Part shown: positions 16,408 through 23,636 of the stretch, piece after piece
How positions within the stretch are numbered: the stretch's first letter is position 1
How the letters are laid out: every line of letters begins with the position of its first letter
NCBI GenBank assembly: GCA_016720745.1
Contig: JADKKA010000001.1
Span: forward strand, 248,001 to 312,000
Direction: 5' to 3'
Origin: Chitinophagaceae bacterium
GTDB lineage: Bacteria > Bacteroidota > Bacteroidia > Chitinophagales > Chitinophagaceae
DNA: 64,000 nucleotides
Made by a program: the position numbers and the translations under genes
Notes under the pieces: model-generated
What the model saw: the letters and a program-made list of their open reading frames with translations, nothing else
Told to the model about the DNA's origin: nothing
Databases searched by the model: none

Positions 16408-16495
16408 CACCCGCTTTCGCTAAAGCCATTTTACTTTATCCACTTTCGCTAAAGCTATTTTATATTACCCGCCTTCGCCAAAGCTATGGCGGACA
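16408..16495. repeat. Three degenerate copies of the CGCCTTCGCYAARGCTAT repeat
   Basis: CACCCGCTTTCGCTAAAGCC (16410), ATCCACTTTCGCTAAAGCTA (16438) and ACCCGCCTTCGCCAAAGCTA (16468) follow at about 29-base spacing, the last closed by TGGCGG. This matches the arrangement at 14.9 kb. Bases 16271-16407 have no other feature I can support. Confidence 0.7.
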
Positions 16496-16496
16496 A

Positions 16497-16523
16497 TGAA
16501 AAACCCCGGCATTTGCCGGGGTT
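16497..16523 (-). terminator. Rho-independent terminator
   Basis: On the minus strand AAACCCCGGCA pairs with TGCCGGGGTTT around a two-base loop region, followed by TTCATTG. It is a perfect GC-rich stem and lies 27 bases after the small frame at 16551-16643, and downstream of the radical SAM gene, whose transcript it may end. Confidence 0.75.
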
Positions 16524-16550
16524 TGTATGATCGAATTCGTTTTTTATCAC

Positions 16551-16643
16551 TTATTCTGAAGCAGTACATGCCCGGCAACTGGTATGATCTCCCTTGGGAC
16601 TAAACCAATTTGATGTTTCAATATGTATCAGTTGCTGGCGCAT
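16551..16643 (-). CDS. Possible 30-residue peptide with a CxxC pair
   Basis: An ATG frame of 30 codons (MRQQLIHIETSNWFSPKG then DHTSCRACTASE) followed by the terminator at 16497-16523. The CRAC pair and the terminator are suggestive, but the frame is so short that chance is a serious alternative. It lies between the radical SAM gene and the island. Confidence 0.2.
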   Translation of the reverse strand: MRQQLIHIETSNWFSPKGDHTSCRACTASE

Positions 16644-16724
16644 TTTTTATTTTTTGCATTGCAAAGATGAAACTATTTTTTGATGCTGCCAAATTTTTTG
16701 AAATAAATTTTAAAAAAAATATTA

Positions 16725-17921
16725 TCAGAACAATTTCATTTGTCCTCCCGGTCTTCTGAACTGTGTCCGATCCAAACTCCATTCCTCCGCATTCATCCCA
16801 TATAATTTTCCATATTTTTTATACTGTTGTGCGACCATTTGCGCGATACTTCCCTCCCCCCGCATCCTGACACCCCAGCGGGAATCGTTCACTTTTCCAT
16901 CATGGCTTTGTTCGATCAGGTGCCAGACTTTATCGGCCCGATCAGGAAAATTTTTATAGAGCCAGTCGTGGAATAATAATTTAATCGCACCATTTAAACG
17001 GATAAATGTATAGGCCGTAAAACTGGCGCCATTATCCCTGGCAGCTTTCATGATTCTCTGCATCTCATGTTCATTGAGTCCCGGTATCATAGGGCCCATC
17101 ATGATACCCATTCTTACACCGGCACTGCTGAGCTCCTGAATTACTTTCAGTTTTTGCTTTGCTGTGGTGGTGCGCGGTTCCATTACCCTGCGCAGATCTT
17201 CATTGAAAGAAGTGATGGATACCATCGCCGAAACAATTTTCTTTCTTGCCATTTCCTGCAACACATCCTTGTCCCTGAGTATCCAGGAGTTCTTTGTTAA
17301 AATTCCTACCGGCTGATTGAATTCATTGCAAACTTCCAGCAACCCCCTGGTGAGCCGGTACTGTTGTTCAGCAGGCTGATAACAATCGGTATTGCCACTG
17401 AGCATGATGGGCGTGGCATCCCAGTTTTTGTTCATCAGAAATTTACGGAGCAGCTTCGGCGCATTTTTTTTGACGATAATCTTTCTTTCAAAATCCAATC
17501 CGGCACTGTAGCCCCAGTACTCGTGAACATTACGGGCATAGCAATAAATACAACCATGCTCACAACCAGCATAGGGATTCATGCTGTAACTCATTCCCAC
17601 ATCGGGGCTCTCCACTTTGTTGACAATGGTTTTACTTTCCTGTTCGAGGTAACTGGTTGTTACATTACTTTCTTCCCAGTCATCAATACCTTCAATATGC
17701 TCCCGTGTATTTTCGTTTTTCAGGAAGCGGTTTTTGGTGTTGATCTGGGCTCCCCGGCCACTGAGATAGGCCGGCTGGTCTTCTTTTTTTCCTGTGGCCA
17801 CTTTGAAGTGGTCTTGTTTTAAGGGCTGCTGCACTATTTTAATTTTTTTAGCCACTAAATAAAAATTCGCCACGAATACACGAATAAACCAATCGATTGA
17901 TGCTACATTTTTGAGCAACAT
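16725..17921 (-). CDS. PA0069-family radical SAM protein
   Basis: Radical SAM enzyme of the Rv2578c/PA0069 group. The cluster motif is GCEHGCIYCYARN (CxxxCxxC), preceded by SYSMNPYAG and followed by conserved TKNSWILRD, REP-like RVMEPRTTTAKQ and MGPMIPGLNEHE. The reaction of the family is not firmly known; relatives are spore photoproduct lyase-like. The open frame extends to an ATG at 17921, but the first ~20 residues are encoded by the repeat at 17864-18210, so a GTG at 17855 (VAKKIKIVQQ) is the more believable start. The minus-strand terminator at 16.5 kb lies downstream. Confidence 0.88.
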   Translation of the reverse strand: MLLKNVASIDWFIRVFVANFYLVAKKIKIVQQPLKQDHFKVATGKKEDQPAYLSGRGAQINTKNRFLKNENTREHIEGIDDWEESNVTTSYLEQESKTIVNKVESPDVGMSYSMNPYAGCEHGCIYCYARNVHEYWGYSAGLDFERKIIVKKNAPKLLRKFLMNKNWDATPIMLSGNTDCYQPAEQQYRLTRGLLEVCNEFNQPVGILTKNSWILRDKDVLQEMARKKIVSAMVSITSFNEDLRRVMEPRTTTAKQKLKVIQELSSAGVRMGIMMGPMIPGLNEHEMQRIMKAARDNGASFTAYTFIRLNGAIKLLFHDWLYKNFPDRADKVWHLIEQSHDGKVNDSRWGVRMRGEGSIAQMVAQQYKKYGKLYGMNAEEWSLDRTQFRRPGGQMKLF

Positions 17922-18210
17922 TTAATACTATCTCTAAAATTTCATTCGCCACGAATGCACGAATAGATTATTAGAATTGAAGCTGCACTTTTTGAGTAAA
18001 CACTAATACAGTCACAAAGATTTATTCGCCACGAATACACGAATAAATAAACCAATCGATTGATGCTACATTTTTTGAGCAACATTTAATACTATCTCTA
18101 AAATTTCATTCGCCACGAATGCACGAATAGATTATTAGAATTGAAGCTGCCCTTTTTGAGTAAACACTAATACAGTCACAAAGATTTATTTGCCACAAAT
18201 GCACGAATAA
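17864..18210. repeat. Imperfect tandem duplication of a ~160-base unit
   Basis: Two near-identical units of about 160 bases (about 17864-18023 and 18024-18190) each contain two ATTCGCCACGAATNCACGAA blocks separated by TTGATGCTACATTTTTGAGC-type sequence; a fifth, diverged block (TTTGCCACAAATGCACGAAT) ends the array. The block is a small imperfect palindrome of a type often scattered in Bacteroidota genomes. The first unit runs into the annotated 5' end of the radical SAM gene. Confidence 0.88.
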
Positions 18211-18268
18211 AGGGATTGAAACGGTTCTGGAATTTGAGCAGGAATTAATAATGTCACTACCATTTGGA

Positions 18269-18341
18269 TTAGCCATGAATACCCGGATGAACCATTCCTG
18301 CTCCACAATTCTCATCAATCATCCGGGTATTCGATGGCTAA
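18269..18341. repeat. 22-base inverted repeat at the end of the 2H phosphoesterase gene
   Basis: TTAGCCATGAATACCCGGAT with GA (18269-18290) and its near-perfect reverse complement (18319-18341) enclose 28 bases. The right arm overlaps the stop codon of the minus-strand 2H phosphoesterase gene. It would form a long hairpin in the 3' end of that mRNA and may be a relative of the neighbouring ATTCGCCACGAAT repeats. Confidence 0.65.
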
Positions 18342-18949
18342 AAGAGTTCCCCCTGTTTGGTGGTTACCGGAAGGTTTTCGAATGAAAAGCCAGCCGCCAG
18401 CTGGTATTTTTTTTCGCCGGCCGGTCTTTTCAGAAGCTGCATTCCGGAAGCAATAAAGTGTCCGGTGAAATGTTTCTGACTGTACTCCAGCCATCCTTTT
18501 TCATATTGCCAGGGTTTGAGCTTGCGGGCAATATTGAAATGCGGCTCCATTATAAAATAGGGCTTGTTCTCTTCATTCATTTTCATCAGCCGCTGCGCTT
18601 CCGTACGCACGGTTTTTACCAGCTGCTGTACAGGTAACTTACTCGTTATGTTCAGGTAAATTGTATGGGCCGGGAAACTCCCGAAATCTTTCAGCGTTAT
18701 TTTAAAAGGCGGAAAACCCATGGCCACTTTGTGCAGGGCATGCATAATCCGTTCCTCCAGCATGGCCAGCTGGTTAAAACTGGCCAGTGCCAGATAAGGC
18801 TTCCCACCAGTGGCCTGACCAGTCTTAAATTTTTCTGCAAACCCCTCCTTGATTTTAATGATCCGGCCGGATAAATCTTCATGCGGCCTCAGCACCAGCA
18901 GGTACTCATACACCCGGTAACCGGGAATCGTGTTCACAATGCTTTCCAT
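18338..18949 (-). CDS. 2'-5' RNA ligase / 2H phosphoesterase superfamily protein
   Basis: A 203-residue protein of the LigT/2H phosphoesterase superfamily. The pattern EYLLVLRPHEDLSGRIIKIK, an alpha-beta middle and EPHFNIARKL (H137-x-N-x) match the family. The first HxT/Sx motif is not conserved: the expected position reads KPYLALASF, with Tyr in place of His, while another His (HTIYLNI, His95) is nearby. Full activity is therefore uncertain. Family members cleave or join 2'-5' or 2',3'-cyclic phosphodiester bonds in RNA. It lies only 1.5-2.5 kb from the RNA-repair island but has its own transcript. Confidence 0.75.
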   Translation of the reverse strand: MESIVNTIPGYRVYEYLLVLRPHEDLSGRIIKIKEGFAEKFKTGQATGGKPYLALASFNQLAMLEERIMHALHKVAMGFPPFKITLKDFGSFPAHTIYLNITSKLPVQQLVKTVRTEAQRLMKMNEENKPYFIMEPHFNIARKLKPWQYEKGWLEYSQKHFTGHFIASGMQLLKRPAGEKKYQLAAGFSFENLPVTTKQGELF

Positions 18950-19101
18950 ATCGCCTCTTTTTAGGTCTCAAAAATATTTACCCATTTTTCTTAGCACTAA
19001 TTTACTAAATTATTTAGCTTTACAAAATATAACCCCATTAAATTTTTGAAATATTTTTTTCACCTCCCTTCCCGCCTGCGGGCAGGGGCAAATTCTTAGC
19101 T

Positions 19102-19542
19102 ATGGACGGAGAGGACCTGTTTTATGGGGCAGCTTACAAAGGCTCGAAGCAATTCACACAGCAGCAGGTAAAGACAGCCAATGCCACCGGTTTTGGGGCA
19201 GCCGCAGATGATTATATGGAGCGGGGCATTGACCTGAACGAGCAGCTGATACGCAACAAACCTGCTACATTCTTTTTCAGAATGAAAGGCGATGCCATGA
19301 AGGAAGCCGGCATCTTCGATGGCGATATCCTGATCGTGGACCGATCGGTGAAGCTGGTCAACGGAAAAGTGATTGTGGCCATCCTGAACGGCGAACTGCT
19401 GGTGCGCCGCTTTCACAAAAATTTTTCTTCGGCATTCCTGATTGCCGAAAACGAACGGTACAAGAATATCAATCTGGCGGAGTTCAGCAATTTTTCCGTG
19501 TGGGGCGTAGTGACGTATGTGATACATCCGATGTCACCCTGA
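19102..19542 (+). CDS. umuD: UmuD-like (S24) polymerase V accessory protein, catalytic dyad lost
   Basis: A 146-residue protein that aligns along its length with E. coli UmuD (GIDLNEQLIRNKPATFFF, IFDGDILIVDRSVKLVNG, VWGVVTYVIHPM). The position of catalytic Ser60 (GDSM) is Ala65 here (MKGDAMKEAG, codon GCC), and the position of Lys97 is Arg102 (ELLVRRF). The cleavage-site Cys-Gly is Thr29-Gly30. It therefore cannot process itself by the known mechanism. Many Bacteroidota umuDC operons exist, and here umuC follows after an inserted DUF559 gene. The protein may act as a permanently full-length regulator of UmuC or function without cleavage. Confidence 0.88.
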   Translation: MDGEDLFYGAAYKGSKQFTQQQVKTANATGFGAAADDYMERGIDLNEQLIRNKPATFFFRMKGDAMKEAGIFDGDILIVDRSVKLVNGKVIVAILNGELLVRRFHKNFSSAFLIAENERYKNINLAEFSNFSVWGVVTYVIHPMSP

Positions 19543-19571
19543 CGGCGGTCGAAGACCCCGTCAGCGGTGAA

Positions 19572-19624
19572 AGACCTTACACCCCTACCCTCTGCCCCCA
19601 CCCCCTTGCCCCCTAAAGGGGGGA
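19572..19624. repeat. CCCCCTAAAGGGGG repeat before the DUF559 gene
   Basis: A pyrimidine-rich CCTACCCTCTGCCCCCACCC run leads into CCCCCTAAAGGGGG (about 19609-19622). A matching CCCCTTTAGGGG core lies after the DUF559 gene (20155-20166), directly before umuC. Together they bracket the DUF559 gene in inverted sense, like the ends of a small inserted cassette. Confidence 0.6.
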
Positions 19625-19711
19625 TGCGTAAGGTAAAAAAGGGAACACGATGTTATAGTGAGGGCTAAACAGTTTACTCGCTACTGATTTCAAGAATGAC
19701 AAAAATCTGGA

Positions 19712-20098
19712 ATGATGGAAAAAAAGATGTTTTACAAAGCCGGCCCGCTCATTTTTGAAAATGCCCGCCTGCTCCGGAGTAACATGACAAATGCAGAAAC
19801 AAAGCTTTGGGAATTCCTGAGAACAAAGCCGGGCGGATTCAAATTTCGCAGACAACATCCGCTTGGTATCTATATCGCTGATTTTTTCTGCTATCAATTA
19901 AAACTGGCAATAGAAGTAGATGGACGAATCCATGAAAGAGCGGATATCAGGCAAACAGATGCTGAAAGACAAAAATTAATCGAAGCTGATGGAATCAGGG
20001 TGATGCGTTTCACCAACGAGCAGGTACTAACCAATATTGAAGCGGTAATTAAAACAATCACCGCTTATTGTAATCAACAAAAATCCGGAATTGAATAA
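19712..20098 (+). CDS. DUF559 endonuclease-like protein (Vsr/PD-(D/E)xK fold)
   Basis: A 128-residue DUF559 protein. Typical features are ENARLLRSNMTNAETKLWEF, FKFRRQHPLGIYIADFFCY, the strand KLAIEVDGRIHE with the catalytic-type Asp/Glu, and a C-terminal RVMRFTNEQVLTN. The family is related to Vsr mismatch endonucleases and very-short-patch nucleases; function in most cases is unknown. It is placed between umuD and umuC, which are normally adjacent, and is bracketed by CCCCTTTAGGGG-type repeats, suggesting insertion. The second codon is also ATG, so the start may be 19712 or 19715. Confidence 0.85.
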   Translation: MMEKKMFYKAGPLIFENARLLRSNMTNAETKLWEFLRTKPGGFKFRRQHPLGIYIADFFCYQLKLAIEVDGRIHERADIRQTDAERQKLIEADGIRVMRFTNEQVLTNIEAVIKTITAYCNQQKSGIE

Positions 20099-20174
20099 TC
20101 AGCATCCCCGTTCAGCAATTCCGGACCGGAACAATTTCACTCACCGGACTAATTCCCCTTTAGGGGTCAGGGGT

Positions 20175-21455
20175 ATGAAAGCAATCGTCGACTGTAACAA
20201 TTTCTACTGTTCCTGCGAAAGGCTGTTCAAGCCATCGTTGCTGAACCATCCCGTTGTTGTGCTGAGCAATAACGACGGCTGTATTATTTCCCGCAGTGAT
20301 GAAGCCAAAAAACTTGGTGTGGGGATGGCCGCTCCCTATTACCAGAACCGGGAGATCATTGAAAAAAATAAGGTCGCCGTCTTTTCCAGCAACTACAACC
20401 TTTATGGCGATCTCAGTATGCGGGTGATGGATACCCTCCGCAAACTGGTAGGCGAAGAAAAAGTGGAAGTGTATTCCGTAGATGAATCCTTCCTCGACCT
20501 CAGTCACCTGCCACCCGATGAACTCAGCAAGGTATCCATGGAGATCAGACAAACTGTGGAGCAATGGACCGGCATCGCGGTATCTATTGGTGTGGCTCCG
20601 AGTAAAGTCTTGTCCAAAACGGCGAACCGGCTGGCTAAAAAAGATAAACAGGGCAGCAGGGGCGTGATGGTTTTACAAACAGCCGATGAGATCAGGGAAG
20701 CACTTGAAAAAACCCGGGTAGATGATCTCTGGGGAGTGGGCCGGCAATTTGCCTTCAAACTGCACCAGATGGGGATCGATAATGGCTGGCAACTCAGCAA
20801 GATGCCGGAAGAATGGGCCCGCAAAAATATGGGCGGTGTAGTGGGTGTTCGACTGATCCGCGAACTCAATGGCATTCCCTGTATCCCCATGAAAGATCCG
20901 CTGGAAGTAAAAAAAATGATCGCCACCACCCGCATGTTTGGCAAACCTGTTTTTTCCCTCGACGAAATAAGAGAAGCCGTGGCCACTTACACATCAAGAG
21001 CCGCTGAAAAATTACGCCGCCAGTCCTGCGCCGCCGGCATGATCCAGGTATTTGTAGTGACCAACGGGAACCGCGGCGCCGCTTATGAATACAATCCGCA
21101 GTCACGCTACCAGTACTGCATCCTTCCCCATGCCAGTTCTGATACCAGTGAACTGATCCGCCATGCCCTGCCACTGACCGAACTCCTCTACCAGCCCGGT
21201 GTCAAATACCTGAAAGCCGGTGTGATACTCAGCCAACTGGTACCCGATCATTCCATACAGGCTAATCTGTTCAGCGATGGACAGGAAAACCGCCGCCGCA
21301 TCCTGATGGAAGCCATGGACAATATCAATTTCAGCCAGCGCGATGATATCGTGAAATACGTCGCCTCGGGTTTAACAAGAAACTGGAAAATGCGACAGGA
21401 AATGCGGAGCAAAAGATTCACCACCCGCTGGGATGAACTCTACGAAGTACCATAA
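20175..21455 (+). CDS. umuC: DNA polymerase V catalytic subunit UmuC
   Basis: Y-family translesion polymerase of 426 residues. MKAIVDCNNFYCSCERLFKP contains the first catalytic Asp and the steric YxR-type site; the second site is VYSVDESFLDL (Asp-Glu). SIGVAPSKVLSKTANRLAKK and the helix-hairpin-helix WGVGRQFAFKLHQMGI follow, and the little-finger and C-terminal UmuC-specific part runs to TTRWDELYEVP. The start at 20175 is chosen over an upstream in-frame ATG (20091) because the conserved protein begins exactly there and the upstream part spans the CCCCTTTAGGGG repeat. It heads a run of overlapping genes with the next hypothetical and SRAP. Confidence 0.95.
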   Translation: MKAIVDCNNFYCSCERLFKPSLLNHPVVVLSNNDGCIISRSDEAKKLGVGMAAPYYQNREIIEKNKVAVFSSNYNLYGDLSMRVMDTLRKLVGEEKVEVYSVDESFLDLSHLPPDELSKVSMEIRQTVEQWTGIAVSIGVAPSKVLSKTANRLAKKDKQGSRGVMVLQTADEIREALEKTRVDDLWGVGRQFAFKLHQMGIDNGWQLSKMPEEWARKNMGGVVGVRLIRELNGIPCIPMKDPLEVKKMIATTRMFGKPVFSLDEIREAVATYTSRAAEKLRRQSCAAGMIQVFVVTNGNRGAAYEYNPQSRYQYCILPHASSDTSELIRHALPLTELLYQPGVKYLKAGVILSQLVPDHSIQANLFSDGQENRRRILMEAMDNINFSQRDDIVKYVASGLTRNWKMRQEMRSKRFTTRWDELYEVP

Positions 21456-21456
21456 T

Positions 21457-21975
21457 ATGTATAACCCCTTTACCATACTCAGTCCCGAACTGCTCGGAGC
21501 CATGCTGCGGCAACCCATGTATTTTGTCCGCCAGCATTACCCGCGGGGCAAAGATGCGCTCAGCGAAGACGATCTGCCTTTACTGCTCACGCATTATGCT
21601 CATCACGAAATAGAAAAGGAAAGAGCCGAAAGACATATGCGGCTGTTATTTAAAGATCCTTACCGCTGCCTCTATGACAGTACTAAACCCGAGGATCTGG
21701 AGAAGCTACTGATCGCCGCCAACCAGCCAGCGGGATACCGGATCTATATCAACCTGCTCCCAAAAGAATGGAAGGCCAATGCCATGCTGAAACTGAAAAT
21801 CGGAAATTTTGTAAGGCACCGGATGCCCTGGTGGAATTATTCTCCCAAGGACAAACTGCAGGTAACCCTGAAAGAACGATATGGAGAATTATTCATCGCC
21901 TTATTATGGAGGGGCCAGCAAACTGAAGTACATTTGAATGACATCGAAAACTTCAGCGCATGTGCTACGACATGA
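21457..21975 (+). CDS. Conserved hypothetical protein in the umuC-SRAP operon
   Basis: A 172-residue soluble protein starting MYNPFTILSPELLGAML, one base after the umuC stop. It has no membrane helix or signal peptide; the C-terminal half (KLKIGNFVRHRMPWWNYSPKD, KLQVTLKERYGELFIALLWR) is rich in aromatic and basic residues. I do not recognise a domain. Tight coupling to umuC upstream and a 16-base overlap with the SRAP gene downstream suggest a role in the DNA-damage response. The upstream in-frame ATG at 21433 lies inside umuC and is less likely. Confidence 0.75.
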   Translation: MYNPFTILSPELLGAMLRQPMYFVRQHYPRGKDALSEDDLPLLLTHYAHHEIEKERAERHMRLLFKDPYRCLYDSTKPEDLEKLLIAANQPAGYRIYINLLPKEWKANAMLKLKIGNFVRHRMPWWNYSPKDKLQVTLKERYGELFIALLWRGQQTEVHLNDIENFSACATT

Positions 21976-22703
21976 GTTTCTTCAGTAATATCCGGCTGAT
22001 CGCCGATTACATGAATATTCCCTATAATGAAAGCCTTCCCTTTGAACCCACTTATCATAAAGTAGCACAATCGTTCAGCCCCTGGCCGGTATTAATCAAA
22101 GAAAGCGGTGATTATAAAATTCATCTCTTTGAATGGGGACTGATTGCCGATTACATGAACAGCCCCGAAAAGATCAAAGAATACCGGAACAGCATGGCGA
22201 ATGCACGCAGTGAAAAGCTGCTGGATGACAAACGTTCTGTCTGGCACCGTTTAAGAAAACAACGTTGCATCGTTTTCAGTACTGGCTTCTTTGAACATCG
22301 CGATATCGGCACAAAGAAAAAACTCCCCTACTTTATCAAAGCTGCTCATGAACCCCTGTTCTGCTTTGCAGGATTGTATAATTATTCTCCACTGCCCGAT
22401 CCGGAAACCGGTGAACTGAAAGGGACCTTCACCATCATCACCCAACCGGCCAATTCACTGATGGCCGCAATTCATAATGCAGGTCCGAACAACGAGCGGA
22501 TGCCGGTGATCCTGACAAAAGAAAAAGCAATTGAATGGCTGAATGAAGATCTGAGTGATGCATCCATCCGGGACATGCTGGAAGCTGGATATCCCGCCAG
22601 TGAAATGTTGGCCTGGCCCGTGCATACCATCCGCACCAGAAAAAATGATGATGATTCTGTTATTGCCGTGATGGAAGGCGAATTCCCTCCACTAGAACAA
22701 TGA
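21960..22703 (+). CDS. SOS response-associated peptidase (SRAP/YedK/HMCES family)
   Basis: A 247-residue SRAP protein, which shields abasic sites in single-stranded DNA by a thiazolidine link through Cys2. Catalytic features are all present: N-terminal MCYD (Cys2), NARSE (Asn and Glu), FSTGFFEH in place of the usual GFYEW (Glu conserved), and NNERMPVIL preceded by the conserved His (AAIHNAG). It overlaps the upstream hypothetical gene by 16 bases and ends 12 bases inside the convergent DUF72 gene. Operon with umuC is consistent with induction by DNA damage. Confidence 0.93.
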   Translation: MCYDMSFFSNIRLIADYMNIPYNESLPFEPTYHKVAQSFSPWPVLIKESGDYKIHLFEWGLIADYMNSPEKIKEYRNSMANARSEKLLDDKRSVWHRLRKQRCIVFSTGFFEHRDIGTKKKLPYFIKAAHEPLFCFAGLYNYSPLPDPETGELKGTFTIITQPANSLMAAIHNAGPNNERMPVILTKEKAIEWLNEDLSDASIRDMLEAGYPASEMLAWPVHTIRTRKNDDDSVIAVMEGEFPPLEQ

Positions 22704-23585
22704 TGAAAAAACCGGAACCGGTATGCTGATTCCTGTTTGCTGCTTCAACTGAGAAGCGAAATAAGCAGCCATATCCGGCTCACTGCCTCCTTCCCCGAGA
22801 TGCAACATGAACCATGCTTGTTCCAGTCCACCGGCATACCATTCCCTGAGTTGATGAATCCATGCATCACACCTGGATTTGTCAGTTGTATGAAAATTAT
22901 ATCCTACAAATCGAATAAAAATTTCAGGAAGCGTCAGCCGCATATGGGCACAGTCCCTTCTGCCAGCAGTATCTGTGAGTACAAAACCAATTTTTCTTTC
23001 ATTGAGTGCTGCCACCAGCTGATCCAGCACCGGTTGCTGAAACCAGGCCGGATGTCTTAACTCTAAAAAGAACCGGATATCCTGCGGCAGCGAGGAAAGG
23101 AAAGTATATAATTCCTTTTCTCTTGAAGGAGAGAACTGATCACTTAACTGAATGAATACGGGACCCAATTGATCCCCAAAAGCAAGGATGCCTTTTAAAA
23201 ATTCATCCATCAGGGCTTCTTTACCGCTCAGACTGCCACGATGGGTGATGCCCTGGTACATCTTCGGACAAAACCTGAATTCCTTTCCCTTCGTTTTAGC
23301 AGCCCATTTCTGTACATGCTCTTCTCCCCAAATACGATAATGTGTGGCATTCAATTCTACCGTATTGAAATGCTGCGGATAAAATGATAAATAGTTGGTC
23401 TCTTTTGTCTTTGGAGGATAGATCCTGCCCACCCAACCCGGTTGTCCCCAACTGGAACAACCCAGCCAGCATTGCTGTTTTGAAGGTAACCCTGTCTTTA
23501 ATACCTCATGATTCAAAGCAGCTGAGGCCGGCAGCGAAAAATCAATGCTACTTAATAAATCCTCCTGAACCCTTCCAAATTCCAT
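22692..23585 (-). CDS. DUF72 domain protein
   Basis: A 297-residue TIM-barrel-like DUF72 protein. Family motifs include WLGCSSWGQPGWVGRIYPP, FNTVELNATHYRI, RFCPKMYQGITH, LGPVFIQLSDQFSP and RFFLELRHPAWF. Function is unknown, although structural similarity to xylose isomerase-like barrels and to nucleases has been discussed. It is convergent with the SRAP gene (12-base overlap) and divergent from the sulfatase 52 bases away. Confidence 0.9.
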   Translation of the reverse strand: MEFGRVQEDLLSSIDFSLPASAALNHEVLKTGLPSKQQCWLGCSSWGQPGWVGRIYPPKTKETNYLSFYPQHFNTVELNATHYRIWGEEHVQKWAAKTKGKEFRFCPKMYQGITHRGSLSGKEALMDEFLKGILAFGDQLGPVFIQLSDQFSPSREKELYTFLSSLPQDIRFFLELRHPAWFQQPVLDQLVAALNERKIGFVLTDTAGRRDCAHMRLTLPEIFIRFVGYNFHTTDKSRCDAWIHQLREWYAGGLEQAWFMLHLGEGGSEPDMAAYFASQLKQQTGISIPVPVFSSLF

Positions 23586-23636
23586 ACTGGTGCTTTATGA
23601 ATTCAAAACTATATAACTTACTGCGAAATAAAAGGC

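Noticed and set aside
9756..16643. The tRNA array considered as part of a prophage or integrated element
   Set aside because: No integrase, structural phage gene, attachment-site repeat or transposase is visible around it.
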